Numbered from the stretch's first letter, positions 22,801 through 33,510 are shown. The stretch is 64,000 bases of DNA from Nematopogon swammerdamellus (GCA_946902875.1 OX336338.1:11151971-11215970); one strand, 5' to 3'. The notes: generated from the letters alone by a model not told the origin. Numbers and translations: made by a program.

Positions 22801-25800
22801 AATTAGACTCGTATGTGACCAGATTCCTGAAATCATGGTTTGGACTGGCTCACCCGGCTGACTCGTCAACGCTCTACAGATCTCACAATAACTTTGGACT
22901 GAACATTAAGAAACCGTCGATATTTTATCAAAAGGCGAGAATAGCCAAACGATGTATACTCAAAGACTCCAATGATAGCGCTATTCAAGCCTTACCCAAC
23001 ACATCACTATCAGATGAACTGGAATCGAGACTCGACTTCTACAAATCATTCCAAGTTGGTACACGCACCAATAGATCTGGATTGGGCATAGAAACAGCAA
23101 AGTCTGATAAAGAAATACTGAAAGGTTTTGCTCAGGAGGACATGGAACAAGGCTTCAAACTTCACGCCTTAAACCTAGAAATGCAGAATGATTGGCTAAC
23201 AGTGGGTGACTTCTGCATCCCTCCTGCATTGAAGTGGAAATCCATAATATACAACTGGTCCCCTGAGCTGCTTAAGTTCTACTTAAATGCATTCCAGCTT
23301 ACTCTCCCCGACCCGAGTAACCTAGTTAGATGGGGGAAATCTACAAATAGACTATGCCCGTCATGTAAGGAGTTCGTAGGCACGGCCAAACATTTGTTAT
23401 GCGGATGCAAAATACTACTTGAGCGAGGCCAGTATTCCTACCGTCATGATAAAGTCCTCCAAATCATCAGAGAGGCCATCAACCTGTCAATTGCACGGAC
23501 CAGGAAAGGGCAAACCAGTAGCGGCTTCCAGAAAGTCAACTTTGTGAAACCTGGAGCCAATAAGCTGCCCAAAGATAGGACTAAACCTTCTTCAATTTTG
23601 GGAGCAGCAAAGGATTGGGAATTGTTGATGGACACACATGAGAAGCATTACCAAATGCCTTCGGAAATCTGTACCACAGCATTAAGACTGGATATACTCA
23701 TATTCTCAAAAGCGACAAAGCATGTAGTACTTGTTGAACTTACAGTTCCATGGGAAAGTAACATACCGAAGGACCACAACATCAAGCTTAACAAGTACTG
23801 CAACTTAGTAGACCGGATTGTGAGAAACGGATTCAAGACTGATCTCTTCGCTGTGGAAGTCGGAGCAAGAGGACTACCAGCGAAGTCGCTCTACAGTCTC
23901 TTCAAGAATCTAGGGCTCCCAAGATCGACGCTAAGCTCATATATGGAGAGAGCTTCGAAAACGTCACTGGAAGCATCCTACAGAATATGGATAGGTAGAG
24001 AGAGGGAGGTCGAGAGCGGGACTGGTGGTTTCCCCGCGTCCTAGTCAACGCAGACTAGCTGACGAGGGCTTGAAGCGAGCCGAAACGTGAAGCATGCGCG
24101 GGAAATTTAGAGTGGCCACTCGCTAGTCCCGGCCTCGATTAATACCCTCCTCTACTGCCGATGGGCCCGGATATGTTCGGTGAAGCCATCGCAAGCTTAG
24201 ATCCACACCTTCCTTCATATATACGGGTTTTTAAATTTTGCGGAAGATCAGACCTCAGGGCGAATTTTAACTTTCCGAAGGCAGCCCAACCCAGTTGAAT
24301 TCGTCTCTCCACCTCCTTAAGCAGACCTTGTCTACCAAGCCGCAGAATTTGACCGAGGTATACGTACTCTTCAACCTGTTCGATCACTTCTCCGCCAATA
24401 ACAATTTTTCCTCCCGTCATAACCTCCGTCGCATGACCTTGGTTTTGTCCCGGTTCATCTTCAGACCAACCTTCATCGACGCTGTATAAAGGTCTTCCAG
24501 CATGATCTGAAGCTGATCTCGGGAATTTGACAGAAGAACAATGTCATCGGCGAAACGAAGATGACTGAGAAGATCTCCATTCACGTTTCACCTATAATAT
24601 GCATGATCAAACCTTACCCTATAAACTAACGTGTTTGGTCACACTAATGGCGAAATGGACATGAAAATAGTAAGTATTACTCATAGAAACTATATAACAA
24701 AATAAAAATCTTTAAATTGTTTGTGTATAGGAAGAAACGAAGCAGCATCAGATGAGAGCTCAATATCAGGACCAGCTGGCGAAGAAGCGTTATGAAGAGC
24801 AACTAGTGATGCAGCAAAAGACTCAAGAAGACAATCTGCGCAAGTGAGTGATTGTTCTTTAACCATATTTAATTTTAACCCTTTGGCCCTCACCATATTA
24901 AATATCCGTACCTCCGTTAAATCCCAGCCCAGTATAACTCCGAAACTAAACAACAGTCAGCGGTGTGGATGTTCCAAAATGATCCGAACCCAACAAAAGT
25001 TGTTCGTGCAAAAGGCACTTTGAAACAAATGCCTATTTTTTTGGTATAAATGGACATGTGGCTACAGTGCCACTAGAGAATCGTAAAAGGGTTAATTTGG
25101 AATGGTAGACGACTATTTGTTTGCCAGAATCCTTTGAAGAAATAAGAAAGAACAACCGACAACGCAGAATCATTCTTCATCATGACGGTGCTAGCTGTCA
25201 CACGTCGGCTGAAACAAATCAGTATTTGGAAGGTCAAAAGATCGAATTGACGGGTCATCCGCCGTACAGCCCCGTTTTGGCACCCAACGACTTCTATTTA
25301 TTTCCAAGCGTGAAGAATAAATTACGTGGTCAACGATTTTCGACCCGCGAAGAAGCCGTTGATGCGTTCAAAATGCACGTTTTGGAGATACCCCAATCAG
25401 AATGGAAGAAGTGCTATAAAAATTGGTTTCAACATATGCATGCGTGCATCGATCATCATGGCGAATATTTTGAAAAGCAATAAAACCATATTTAATGATA
25501 AATGTTTGTTTATTTTTGTTATTCCGGATTCATAAAAAGTAGCGCTCGGTAACGATACACTAAGGGGTGTATGTGTATCAGATACTGATCACGTTCCGAT
25601 ACAATTTTTTTTTTACGAAATTTAATCATAGTTTTTTGTCTCCTCACACGACGAAACACTTGACCGTGCAGTAACCTCAGTGCACACCTAGATAACTAGA
25701 AGATTTAATAAATACAGAATGTTTATTTATTATGAAAATGTGCATAAAGGGAAGTACAAATTGCAGACAAGAGGAGAGTGTGGCCAAGCAAGAGGCGATG

Positions 25801-28800
25801 CGGCGCGCCACTGTCGAGCACGAGATGGAACTACGCGAGAAGAACAAACTGAAAGCGATCGAGGCCGAGGCGAGAGCCAAGGCGAAAGCCGACCGCGATA
25901 ACCGCGACATCACACTAGAGCAGATCAGACTGAAGGCTGCCGAGCAACGCACTACCATCTTGGAGAGCATTAAGTATGTATGTTTTTGTAATTTCATGTG
26001 TGGCTCACAATGTGAGCTAGTGTTAACAGTTTTATATGAATTAGTTGACTACAAGGGATATCTACTATATTTAACGTCTGTAAAAGTATGTTTTTCAAAA
26101 TATGTTGTATCCATAGACTGTCGATCACCTGAAGAAAATAAAATAAAAATCTCACTATCATTTATGATTAATAATAATGCAGTTCTGAGAAGATGAGTCA
26201 AATTTGATGTTACTTTGGACTTCAACAGGAGTTGAGCCGGCAGGGGAAGTACATTGTTTTAAATCAATAAAAAGTAATGGTAATGCGATAATAGGACTGC
26301 GGGTTCGGTGGTGGGCGCAGGACTGAACGCTCTGGTGACGGATTGGGACAAGACGCTGGCGGCGGCGGGAGGGCTCTCCCTCCTCGCGCTCGGTGTATAC
26401 ACGGCCAAGGGTGCCACCTCCGTCACAGCTCGCTTCGTTGAGGCCCGAATAGGTAAATCCACAACCAACTACATTCCTTCTACATTCATCTGAATAAACA
26501 CTTTGCTGACAGGGAGCAATGCGACACCATAGTGCAACACTTTAGTCATCGCTATGCTTTATTCGAATCTATGAGCCTTGTAAGTTTTATTCATGCAACT
26601 CGAAACACAAAAAGAAATAAACAAATATAAAAACCACAGTGAGGTCTTAAAGACATAAGCTGGGAAATGCCATAAGTGAAAAAAAAGCATAAGCATACCA
26701 TACGTTTTCCGTGAGAACTTTAAGACTTTGAATTTTCCTTTAGGTTTTCCTGTAAACTATAGAAGAGGCCCTATGTTCCCTTTTTTGAAATTTTAGATTC
26801 AGTCCTTTCGGAGATACTATAGATTTTTGTATATTTTTTTTAATATCTTTTAATATTATAGTAATAATTAATATTGTAAAATTATAAAAAAAATCCTATA
26901 CATTCGTATTCATTAACCCTTTTGTTAGACATGTCACTAAAACTGAAATAAAACATTTTTTTTAAGTTTCTAATTTTTTCCCCCAAAAACAAACCAAAAT
27001 CTAAATACATTCATTTACGCTATACGACCGTGATTGGGTCATCCATCAGACTCTATATACATATATATACCAAATTTAAATTTTGTGCATCCATTAGATT
27101 CGGAGAAAATAAGCTGTGACAGGCGGACAGCAGATGTGATCCATACAGGATTCAGATTTTTCCTCTTGGAGGAATGGAATCCTAAAAATTCAAAAAAACG
27201 GACGGGTTGCACTCCGGGAGTGCCGGCAGAAGTGAAAACTTAAACATCAACATTGTGCATTTTTGAATATTTTGGAATGGTTAGGGAATAATTTCGCACG
27301 AATTGTTTTATTTATCAGTATAATGTTTTATTTATGTGGTAAAATACAATATTCATTTATTGCGCTATCGTAGACAATCATGACAATTTATATTACATAA
27401 AAAATTTACAGAACTATTATAATTATTTTACATCAAAGTCAAAGACATCAAAAAGTTTATATCTCAGAAAAATCAACTTTCATCCATAATTTCAACGAAT
27501 CTTACGCTTTTTCGATCAGGCTACGGATCTGACGCGAGTTTAACATTTTTTACCCATCTAAAAAAGTGCCAAGCGCCGCTAAAGAAGTTTCGAATCTTAC
27601 GCTTTTTCGATCAGGCTACGGACCTGACGCGAGTTTAACATTTTTTACCCATCTAAAAAAAGTGCCAAGCGCCGCTAAAGAAGTTTTCACTTCAAAAAAA
27701 TTATAGAAAAACTATGTAAGTATAGTACGTACCTAAATCATTATGTTGTTCTAGGTAAACCAATCTTAGTGAATGAAACTTCAAGATTCTCCTTGCTCGA
27801 CACCCTGAAGCATCCGATACTGACCGTGTCTCGAGCCATAGCCAACTTGCGTCGGCCGTCGGACGCGCTGGCGGGAGTCGTGCTCGCTCCGAGTCTGGAG
27901 CGGAGACTTCGGGACATAGCCATCGCCACCAAGAACACTCGCAACAACAAGGGATACTACAGGAACATGCTCATGTACGGACCTCCGGGCACCGGCAAAA
28001 CTTTGTTCTCTAAAGTGAGCTCTTGCAATAATATCATGGTTTTTTAAAATTTATTATTTCTAAATTTTCAATAGAATAATTTTACTGGTTACAAATCACG
28101 AATATTCATTGATAGCTGAAAACATAGCACATATTGTACGAAAAAGGCAAATTTTACCCTTTCATTGCTTAAAGTGACATGTGCAGTGGCGGCTGGCCCC
28201 TTAAGTGCACTCGTGCGCCGCACTACCACAAAACAGCGCCTTCACCCGAAAGAAATAAACAAATTAAAATATTAAACATTTCCATGAATATCACCGATCG
28301 AAGTAAAAATATCAAACTGAATTCGTTCCTATTTCCTAGACAACAAGGCACGATTTTGCTGTACGTAATACGTACTACATACTACGTATCGCCGCCGAGC
28401 TCGCCGCCGCCGAGTGCATTAGAAAACACCGCGAACGTCTCTTGTATTCATACTATGAGGAAATGTCTAACGCCGCTGCCCCGCCGCGTGAAACAAAACA
28501 CTCTTCATACGATTATGTGTGGAACAAGGTTGCTTTCTGCGTGTGACACACGACGGAAAAAGAAGGACAGTATATTGTGGATAGACGCGCGTGCGACACG
28601 TCGCGACCGAGCCAGCCGACGATTAGCCGAAGTAAGCCGAGATCGTGAACCCGACCGCGGGCACGTGCGGGCGGGAGCGCGCGGGCGCGGCGGGGGCGAT
28701 CCAAACTCTGGGTCGAAGATACACACAAGCGCTAAGTACCTACATGTATGTATAATGCGCGGGGCGGATCACGGCGTGTCTCCGCCGCAGCGGTTCGTCG

Positions 28801-31800
28801 GTGTTCTTCCTCGCACCCGCACCGTACTTGTATAGTGTATTCGCGTGGCGGGTCGCCCGCTGCGGCGACGACACGCCGAGATCCGTCCCGCGTAGTCTAG
28901 GTCTACGCTGTTGCACGACTCGACAGGGGAGTCCATTTTTGGAATATGGGTTGTTTCTTATATATAACAGATCGAGTTTACAATTGAATATTTGAATTAT
29001 TCGAATATCGATTTGATACATATTCGAATGGTAATTTATAAAATATTCGAATGTTACGACAAACATTAATGCGTTACGAAAATATTTCGCTATTTTAGTT
29101 AAAGTCAAAAAATGGAATCACCCAAAGAGCTAGGCAGGCGTTGTTTGGCGCGCCGCGCCTTCTCAGTTCGGGGCGAGACCCGTCGTCGCGTGAAGCGTCG
29201 GTCGACCGACAATCGCCGCGCCGCCGCCGCGCGCCGGGATGTTTTGCAAATCCGTTTTTTAGCAGTTTGAACGACTTTTCGTCAGTTAACATGTACATTG
29301 TGAAGTTTTCTTCATTGCCCGGCGCGGCAAGGACGCGACACCGACGCGACACAAACATTAATATCAGTACCGCACGCTGTCTGGCCGGGCGGGCGCGGGC
29401 GCGCGCGCCGCGCCGGGCACGCCTCGCGCGCGGGTGCGCGCGAGGCGCGGCTCGCTCGTGGCCACTGCGCGCGCAGTGAAGTGTCGCTTTGGTTCTTCGA
29501 GCAATTAGGACGCTGGGTGGGTACATAATTTTTGCAAATAAGTCAAGACTGCGGTATCCATTAGATTCACGTTTGGGTATAGTACTAAGTAGCTAGCGCA
29601 CACCCAGTCCCATAGGTCACCAGCCGCCACTGGACATGTGCATAGGTACATCTGACATAAATGAAACATAGTGCACACTGAGAATACATACTGTATCCTG
29701 ACAATCGGGGTAAGCAGAGTAATCAGTGTTGTGCTGCAAGTACTCTTGTCAATTACAGCACAACACCGACCACCACTTTTCCCAAAGTATTAGGACAAGC
29801 AGCAAATAAAGTACTAAGTCCCACCTGCTGCATGACTCGGTGGAAGGACCGTGCCAAGGTGAGAGGTGGCTAGCCAGTATCCCTTTGTGATGATGAAATA
29901 ATAAATAATAATAATATTTGTGCTTTAAGTCTCACTTAACTTTTTGTAGAAACTGGCAATGCACTCAAACATGGACTACGCTATTCTGACCGGTGGCGAT
30001 GTGGCTCCGATGGGCAAGGAAGCAGTGGCAGCTATACATAAAGTATTTGATTGGGCCAACACTAGCAGAAAAGGTTCATAATATTTCATATATTATGTTT
30101 GTTACGCCGCGCAGGCCGCTAGAGCTAGATGATTTGCAACGAAACATCCGAACGAGTCAGCGATTTATACATGCAAGGATTAGGGAAACTTAATTATTTT
30201 GGAAAAAATACTAGGTCTAGGTCTAGTCTAGGTTATGGTTAATTTTATTTATTAGATCCCATTAATATTTTTTCTCCCAGGTAGAATGTTAAAGGGACCA
30301 ACTGAAGATCAGCACCGCAGGGCGTGCTCCTGCTGCTAAGCCGAATTGGTTCCTTTTTTCTCCTTCACGTTTTTTTATATCATTTTCTTGGTTTTTTTAT
30401 GTTTATATGTATAAAATCTTAACGAATCTCATATAATTTTATATGTTTATATGTATAAATATTTTTCATTTCATTGTTGTAAAATATTTTAATGTTTTCA
30501 TTTTAGGTTTGCTCGTGTTTATCGATGAAGCCGATGCATTTTTACGTAAAAGATCATCTGAAAAAATTAGCGAAGACTTGCGCGCTGCACTGAATGCGTT
30601 CCTCTATCGTACCTCAGACCAAAGCAACAAGATAATGTTGGTGCTGGCTTCCAACACTCCGCAACAGTTTGACTCCGCCATCAACGACAGATTGGACAAG
30701 ATGATCGAGTTCGGCCTGCCCGGTCTCGAGGAGAGAGAGCGTCTCATAAGACTCTACTTTGACAAGTTCGTGCTGAAGCCAGCTTCTGAGGGACAAAAGT
30801 ATGTTTTTTTATGACAACAGATATTTTTTAATACATCCTACTGCACCCATGATCTGATCACACCTTGGTGAACTAGGTGCCAGCTACAAAGAACTGGATG
30901 GGAAATACGAACCATTTACATACCCGTTTAAATCAACATTCATTCAGTGCGGTGGTGCCAATCTGGATGGGTTAAACCTTGGTAGGGTTGACACCACCGC
31001 ACTGAATGATTATTGCAAGGGTGTTGCTTGGGCAAGTTCCCTTTATTGCCATGTACCTACGTACTTTGGCTGGCACCAAAGTGTATCATATCAAGTAGGG
31101 CATATCTTCACCTTTATTTAAGAGTATAATGAGCCATATTCCCATATTCCAAGAGCGTGTATTTTAACGCCGAATATAGGCCACATCACCGGGACGCTTA
31201 CGTCCCGGCGACATCTTGAGAGGTTTTCCTGCCGGTTGTTTCACCCACGATAGGGTGTAATCGAACAGGATAGAACAAATTGTAAGTTATGTGTATTTAA
31301 CAGGTTCAGTAGTGTGGTGTTGTGCTGTTGAAAATAAAGTAGAAGTAAGGAGCACAGCAATCCATGCCTTTTTTTTATGGAAACTGACACGGTTGGCTAC
31401 ATCATCTACATCACACCTATGATGTGAGCCCATAACACCTTGGTGAACTAAGGGCTGTGTCAGCGCTTCCTTTAGGTCGCGCCGGTGTCACCTTGACATG
31501 GTCCTTCCACCAAGTCGTGCAATTGTCGTGCCTTACTCGTTGATAGTTGATGTTGCCCTAATACATTGCTAAAGGTGATGGTCGGTGCTGTGGGGAATCC
31601 ACCTAAGTGTTGGAAGACCACCCGCCAGGTGGGACGACGTCATCAAGTATGTTGGCAGAAAGCAGTAGTTCCTTACCGCTGAAGGCCGGGAGTGCTGCAG
31701 GAAAATTGGAGAGGCTATGTCCAGCCGTGGACTTATACACGCTGACTGACTGATCTTGTAGCAAAACACCGATTATTACTCTTTTTATGCCGATCCGTCC

Positions 31801-32821
31801 CGAGATACAGATGATAATATGTATGTTTCACTGGAATACTCTGCATGGTTATAATGGTACAGACGGCTGAGCGTGGAGCAGTTTGAGTACGGGTCGCTGT
31901 GCGCTGAGCTGGCGCAGCGCACGGGCGGCTTGTCCGGGCGAGCGCTCTCGAAGCTGGGCGTGGCGTGGCAGGCGGCCGCGTACGCCTCCGACGACGGACG
32001 CCTCACCCGCCATATGTGCATACAAATCTGCGACGACGCCATCTCTGACCATCGACAGAAGGTATTGTGCTCTTTTGGTATTTTTTCATGTGACATTAGA
32101 AATCCACCATAATAAACAGATTAGGTGTTTCAATACAAATAGTCGTTTGGTGGCCATTATGTTGTATGTGTAAACATCTATTTAACTGGGATCTTAAATA
32201 TTTATCTGGGCTGGTATTTAGGCTTGGTGATGCGCAATCTCTAATGCTTATCAAGTCACATAAGTAATGCTCGTTATGTTTACACATCAACTGCGAGTCC
32301 CGGCACTCAATACTTTTTTTAGAATTTGCAATCCCTTAATCAAAACTTCAGATGTCGACTGTTCATTCCGATGCGTATTGGCCGCCGCCCGCACCGCCGA
32401 CCGCAGTTGACCCTGTGCAGCAGCTGATGGTGCAACCGTTGAATTGTGTCATACTGTAGCGACGTATCATTCACATATAATTTACATTATATTATATGCA
32501 AGTAAACATACCTCGTTAATATTTCCGAAGGGCAGCACCATTGAGAGTGAGCATAAGGCCTCACACGTTTTAGGATTCTTCTTTCAATCAGATGGCTGCC
32601 GTTTGAAGGAGATAATTGTTTGTTACTAGATGGAGTGGTTGTCAAGGGAGGAGAAGTCACGAAGCATGATGCCCTACTTGCTGGACCTCCCGCCCGTGGA
32701 GCATTCGGTCGGTGAGAGCGGCGGCGCCTACAAGACGGCCACGAAGGACACGCCCGTCGAGGCGGACGACTCCCCGGCGACTCCCTCCGCTTTCCAGGAG
32801 CCCGGCACCAAGGACAAGTGA
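19636..32821 (+). CDS. ATAD3: ATPase family AAA domain-containing protein 3 (ATAD3), 10 exons
   Basis: Coding exons: 19636-19825, 20265-20419, 24731-24843, 25767-25973, 26295-26452, 27755-28014, 29950-30073, 30507-30798, 31863-32061, 32630-32821. Lengths sum to 1,890 nt with compatible phases, giving 629 aa. ATAD3 is a hexameric AAA+ ATPase of the mitochondrial inner membrane involved in nucleoid organisation, cholesterol handling and membrane contacts. The sequence shows a proline-rich N-terminus opening MSWLFG, a long charged coiled coil (residues ~64-220), one hydrophobic membrane segment (~243-259), Walker A GPPGTGKT (350-357), Walker B FIDEAD (D409, E410), a sensor-1-like LVLASN (N452) and NDRLDKM with R464 as candidate arginine finger. 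The length is that expected for the family, and no break or missing key residue is seen. Start: first ATG in exon 1 with the conserved N-terminus. Confidence 0.95.
20265..20419 (+). CDS. ATAD3: ATAD3 exon 2
   Basis: Follows a TTTTTTACAG acceptor and ends at a GTAAGT donor, phase 0. It encodes the first part of the coiled coil ([35 protein letters not shown]). Confidence 0.93.
20765..20880 (+). mobile_element. RTE-like reverse transcriptase fragment
   Basis: The plus frame reads [20 protein letters not shown], the A-box region of an RTE/BovB-like RT (DYxKAFDSI). It is about 115 bp in ATAD3 intron 2. Immediately upstream (20690-20760) is sequence like the 3' untranslated end of the RLE element at 24060-24214. 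Confidence 0.65.
21005..21448 (-). mobile_element. RTE-like retrotransposon, 3' part (split by insertion)
   Basis: The minus frame encodes [52 protein letters not shown] and EAYVQQW, the typical C-terminal region of lepidopteran RTE elements. It continues upstream at 24590-24215, on the other side of a younger retrotransposon. It ends in a CTAGT/CAGT-rich simple tail near 21005-21020. Confidence 0.85.
21449..24214 (+). mobile_element. RLE-type non-LTR retrotransposon, copy 1 (5' truncated)
   Basis: Order: RT, then a zinc knuckle, then a restriction-like endonuclease, the layout of R2/R4/NeSL-type elements. RT motifs include [44 protein letters not shown] and the FADDTTLL core (~22374). The knuckle is [18 protein letters not shown] (~23355). 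The endonuclease region reads RLDILIF...LVELTVPWE (~23685-23745), where copy 2 has RPDILIF. The intact frame ends at 24044, and a ~170-bp 3' UTR follows. It lies in the middle of an RTE element. The sense is that of ATAD3. Confidence 0.85.
21455..24044 (+). CDS. RT-RLE polyprotein of non-LTR element (uninterrupted, 5' truncated)
   Basis: The open frame runs uninterrupted from 20979 to 24044 (1,021 codons), but its first ~155 codons are antisense RTE sequence and not part of this protein. The true element begins near EAKKAFKEQ at ~21449. The product would copy element RNA at an endonuclease nick. All RT blocks and the FADD core are present. The endonuclease PD..D/E-type motif has Leu in place of the Pro seen in the second copy (CCG to CTG), next to the conserved Asp. 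N-terminal DNA-binding zinc fingers expected in this class are missing. It is probably incapable of autonomous insertion. Confidence 0.75.
24215..24595 (-). mobile_element. RTE-like retrotransposon, RT core part
   Basis: The minus frame encodes [19 protein letters not shown] (FADD core at ~24545), then [25 protein letters not shown] and [11 protein letters not shown], which should run straight into the CVLPVMTYG block now at 21448. The interruption is the RLE element. Confidence 0.85.
24731..24843 (+). CDS. ATAD3: ATAD3 exon 3
   Basis: Acceptor TGTGTATAG, donor GTGAGT, phase 2. It encodes [20 protein letters not shown] and the following charged coil. It lies after a 4.3-kb intron loaded with retrotransposons. 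Confidence 0.92.
24966..25490 (+). mobile_element. Decayed mariner (DD34D) transposase fragment
   Basis: Frame pieces read [19 protein letters not shown], then [45 protein letters not shown] and [19 protein letters not shown]. There are 34 residues between the Asp of HDG and the Asp of NDF, the mariner DD34D spacing. The first catalytic Asp and the N-terminal helix-turn-helix are missing. A stop and a shift lie near 25030-25110, and V replaces D in the YSPDLAP-type motif. It lies in ATAD3 intron 3. Confidence 0.8.
25767..25973 (+). CDS. ATAD3: ATAD3 exon 4
   Basis: Acceptor AAATTGCAG, donor GTATGT. It encodes the [20 protein letters not shown] coiled-coil stretch to TILESIK, strongly conserved in the family. 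Confidence 0.93.
26295..26452 (+). CDS. ATAD3: ATAD3 exon 5 (membrane segment)
   Basis: Acceptor GATAATAG, donor GTAAAT. It encodes [13 protein letters not shown] followed by the hydrophobic segment [18 protein letters not shown], the predicted transmembrane span. Confidence 0.93.
26640..27245. repeat. Intron 5 repeat remnants
   Basis: 26690-26760 (CCGTGAGAACTTTAAGACTTTG, TTTTCCTGTAAACTAT) is a diverged relative of the 140-bp tandem unit found at 58041-58580. 27100-27245 (GTGACAGGCGGACAG, GGGTTGCACTCCGGGAGTGC) resembles a short interspersed element tail. No exon is seen. Confidence 0.5.
27496..27685. repeat. 95-bp direct duplication in ATAD3 intron 5
   Basis: The 95-bp unit starting CGAATCTTACGCTTTTTCGA at 27496 is repeated immediately from 27591. 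One substitution (GGATCTG/GGACCTG) and one extra A are visible. It is a simple recent tandem duplication. Confidence 0.85.
27755..28014 (+). CDS. ATAD3: ATAD3 exon 6 (Walker A)
   Basis: Acceptor TTGTTCTAG, donor GTGAGC, phase 0. It encodes [20 protein letters not shown] and ends with [16 protein letters not shown], the nucleotide-binding P-loop. Confidence 0.95.
28184..29632. mobile_element. Non-autonomous hAT-like element, GC-rich, 1,449 bp
   Basis: Termini CAGTGGCGGCTGG and CCAGCCGCCACTG are inverted repeats. The 8-bp sequence GACATGTG occurs on both flanks (28176-28183, 29633-29640), the target-duplication size of hAT transposons. No transposase frame is recognised. The interior is strongly CpG-rich and contains a 35-bp imperfect hairpin (28757-28792 with 28858-28892) and a GC palindrome near 29420-29452. 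It sits in ATAD3 intron 6. Confidence 0.85.
29690..29890. repeat. Dispersed repeat (GTAAGCAGAGTAATC family)
   Basis: The text GACAATCGGGGTAAGCAGAG, CAGCACAACACCGACCACCA and CCTGCTGCATGACT...GGTGGAAGGAC is shared with 41975-42270. Shorter pieces occur near 31490-31570, 50370-50420 and 54330-54420. Confidence 0.65.
29950..30073 (+). CDS. ATAD3: ATAD3 exon 7
   Basis: Acceptor CTTTTTGTAG, donor GTTCAT. It encodes [20 protein letters not shown] and [14 protein letters not shown], the AAA segment between Walker A and B. Confidence 0.93.
30507..30798 (+). CDS. ATAD3: ATAD3 exon 8 (Walker B, sensor 1)
   Basis: Acceptor CATTTTAG, donor GTATGT, phase 2. It encodes [38 protein letters not shown] and AINDRLDKM, the catalytic half of the AAA domain. 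Confidence 0.95.
30930..31020. repeat. SINE-derived inverted repeat in ATAD3 intron 8
   Basis: CATTCAGTGCGGTGGTG and CACCACCGCACTGAATG are inverted around ~40 bases. Each arm is a piece of the SINE body seen elsewhere in the window. Confidence 0.6.
31365..31490 (-). repeat. SINE 3' half
   Basis: Minus-strand copy of the SINE body ending in a T-run (poly-A on the element strand): ATGGAAACTGACACGGTTGG, then CCCATAACACC, then TTCCTTTAGGTCGCGCCGG. Same family as 41463-41640. Confidence 0.65.
31585..31755 (+). mobile_element. RTE-like 3' end fragment
   Basis: The plus strand encodes [15 protein letters not shown] and, after a stop, a RKIGEA block, the C-terminal signature of the RTE family at 21005. 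GCTGACTGACTGA follows at the 3' edge. It lies in ATAD3 intron 8. Confidence 0.7.
31863..32061 (+). CDS. ATAD3: ATAD3 exon 9 (AAA lid)
   Basis: Acceptor ATGGTACAG, donor GTATTG, phase 0. It encodes the helical lid ([34 protein letters not shown]). It is GC-rich compared with the flanking introns. Confidence 0.92.
32630..32821 (+). CDS. ATAD3: ATAD3 exon 10 (C-terminus)
   Basis: Acceptor GTTACTAG. It encodes [10 protein letters not shown] and a Pro/Thr/Asp-rich, probably disordered tail ending KDK before TGA. Tail sequences vary between ATAD3 proteins, so only the frame and the acceptor support it. Confidence 0.8.
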   Translation: MEWLSREEKSRSMMPYLLDLPPVEHSVGESGGAYKTATKDTPVEADDSPATPSAFQEPGTKDK

Positions 32822-33510
32822 CACACACTCGCATCCGATGGCACCGGCGGCGGCGCAAGCATAAATATTACCAAAGTTCAAAGCGGAGCGGACCAAAAAG
32901 ACAGCAGCGCGCACAAACTTTCAACAGATCTACGCCATATTTGGGTTGATCTGAAAAGTGAAACCGTAAAGAGAACAGATATATTGTTGACAGAACACGA
33001 CATGGAAACGTTATTGCATTTATTAAAAAAGAAAATGTAATTTGTTATATCATTCTTATGAGTCATTAATAGAATATTGTAGATCTAATCTAATGTTGTT
33101 GTATGATCTGGCGAAGCTAACTCTTTATAATGGTGTAGCTAGAAATACTATTCTTTAAATCCAAGTAACAGGCAAACAGTGATAACCACATTTCTACTGA
33201 AGTTTAAGTACATACTAAGACAGGCGAAAAAACGGTCATAGACCCCAAGCGTTGAGCTCTCTTGCACAAGTGTGGCACGCGGAGCCCCGTCTCTGGAGCT
33301 CATCTCCAGATGTTAAAAATGAAGCACCTTTACTCACATGAACATGAGTAATGCCATACTTTTCGTTAATTCAATATTGAAAGATATACGGTGGATCTTA
33401 ACTAGAGCATTTCATTCTTCAACTAGAGCAGGTCATTTGGAGTAAAAAGACTAGGTATCTCAGATGGCTTTTCTTTATACAAATAAAAAAAATAAAAAAA
33501 TATTTCAATA
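32822..33510 (+). other. ATAD3: Likely ATAD3 3' UTR
   Basis: Sequence after the ATAD3 stop without a coding signal. AATAAA motifs occur near 33482 and 33490 and are candidate poly-A signals. The true end cannot be fixed from sequence. Confidence 0.4.

Noticed and set aside
28179..28835. 218-codon plus-strand frame and several minus-strand frames in the hAT-like element
   Set aside because: CpG-rich composition gives open frames on both strands; no transposase motif or conserved domain.
30085..30193. Possible transposase tail ([19 protein letters not shown])
   Set aside because: Too short and without a catalytic motif; it overlaps the ATAD3 exon 7 to intron 7 boundary region.
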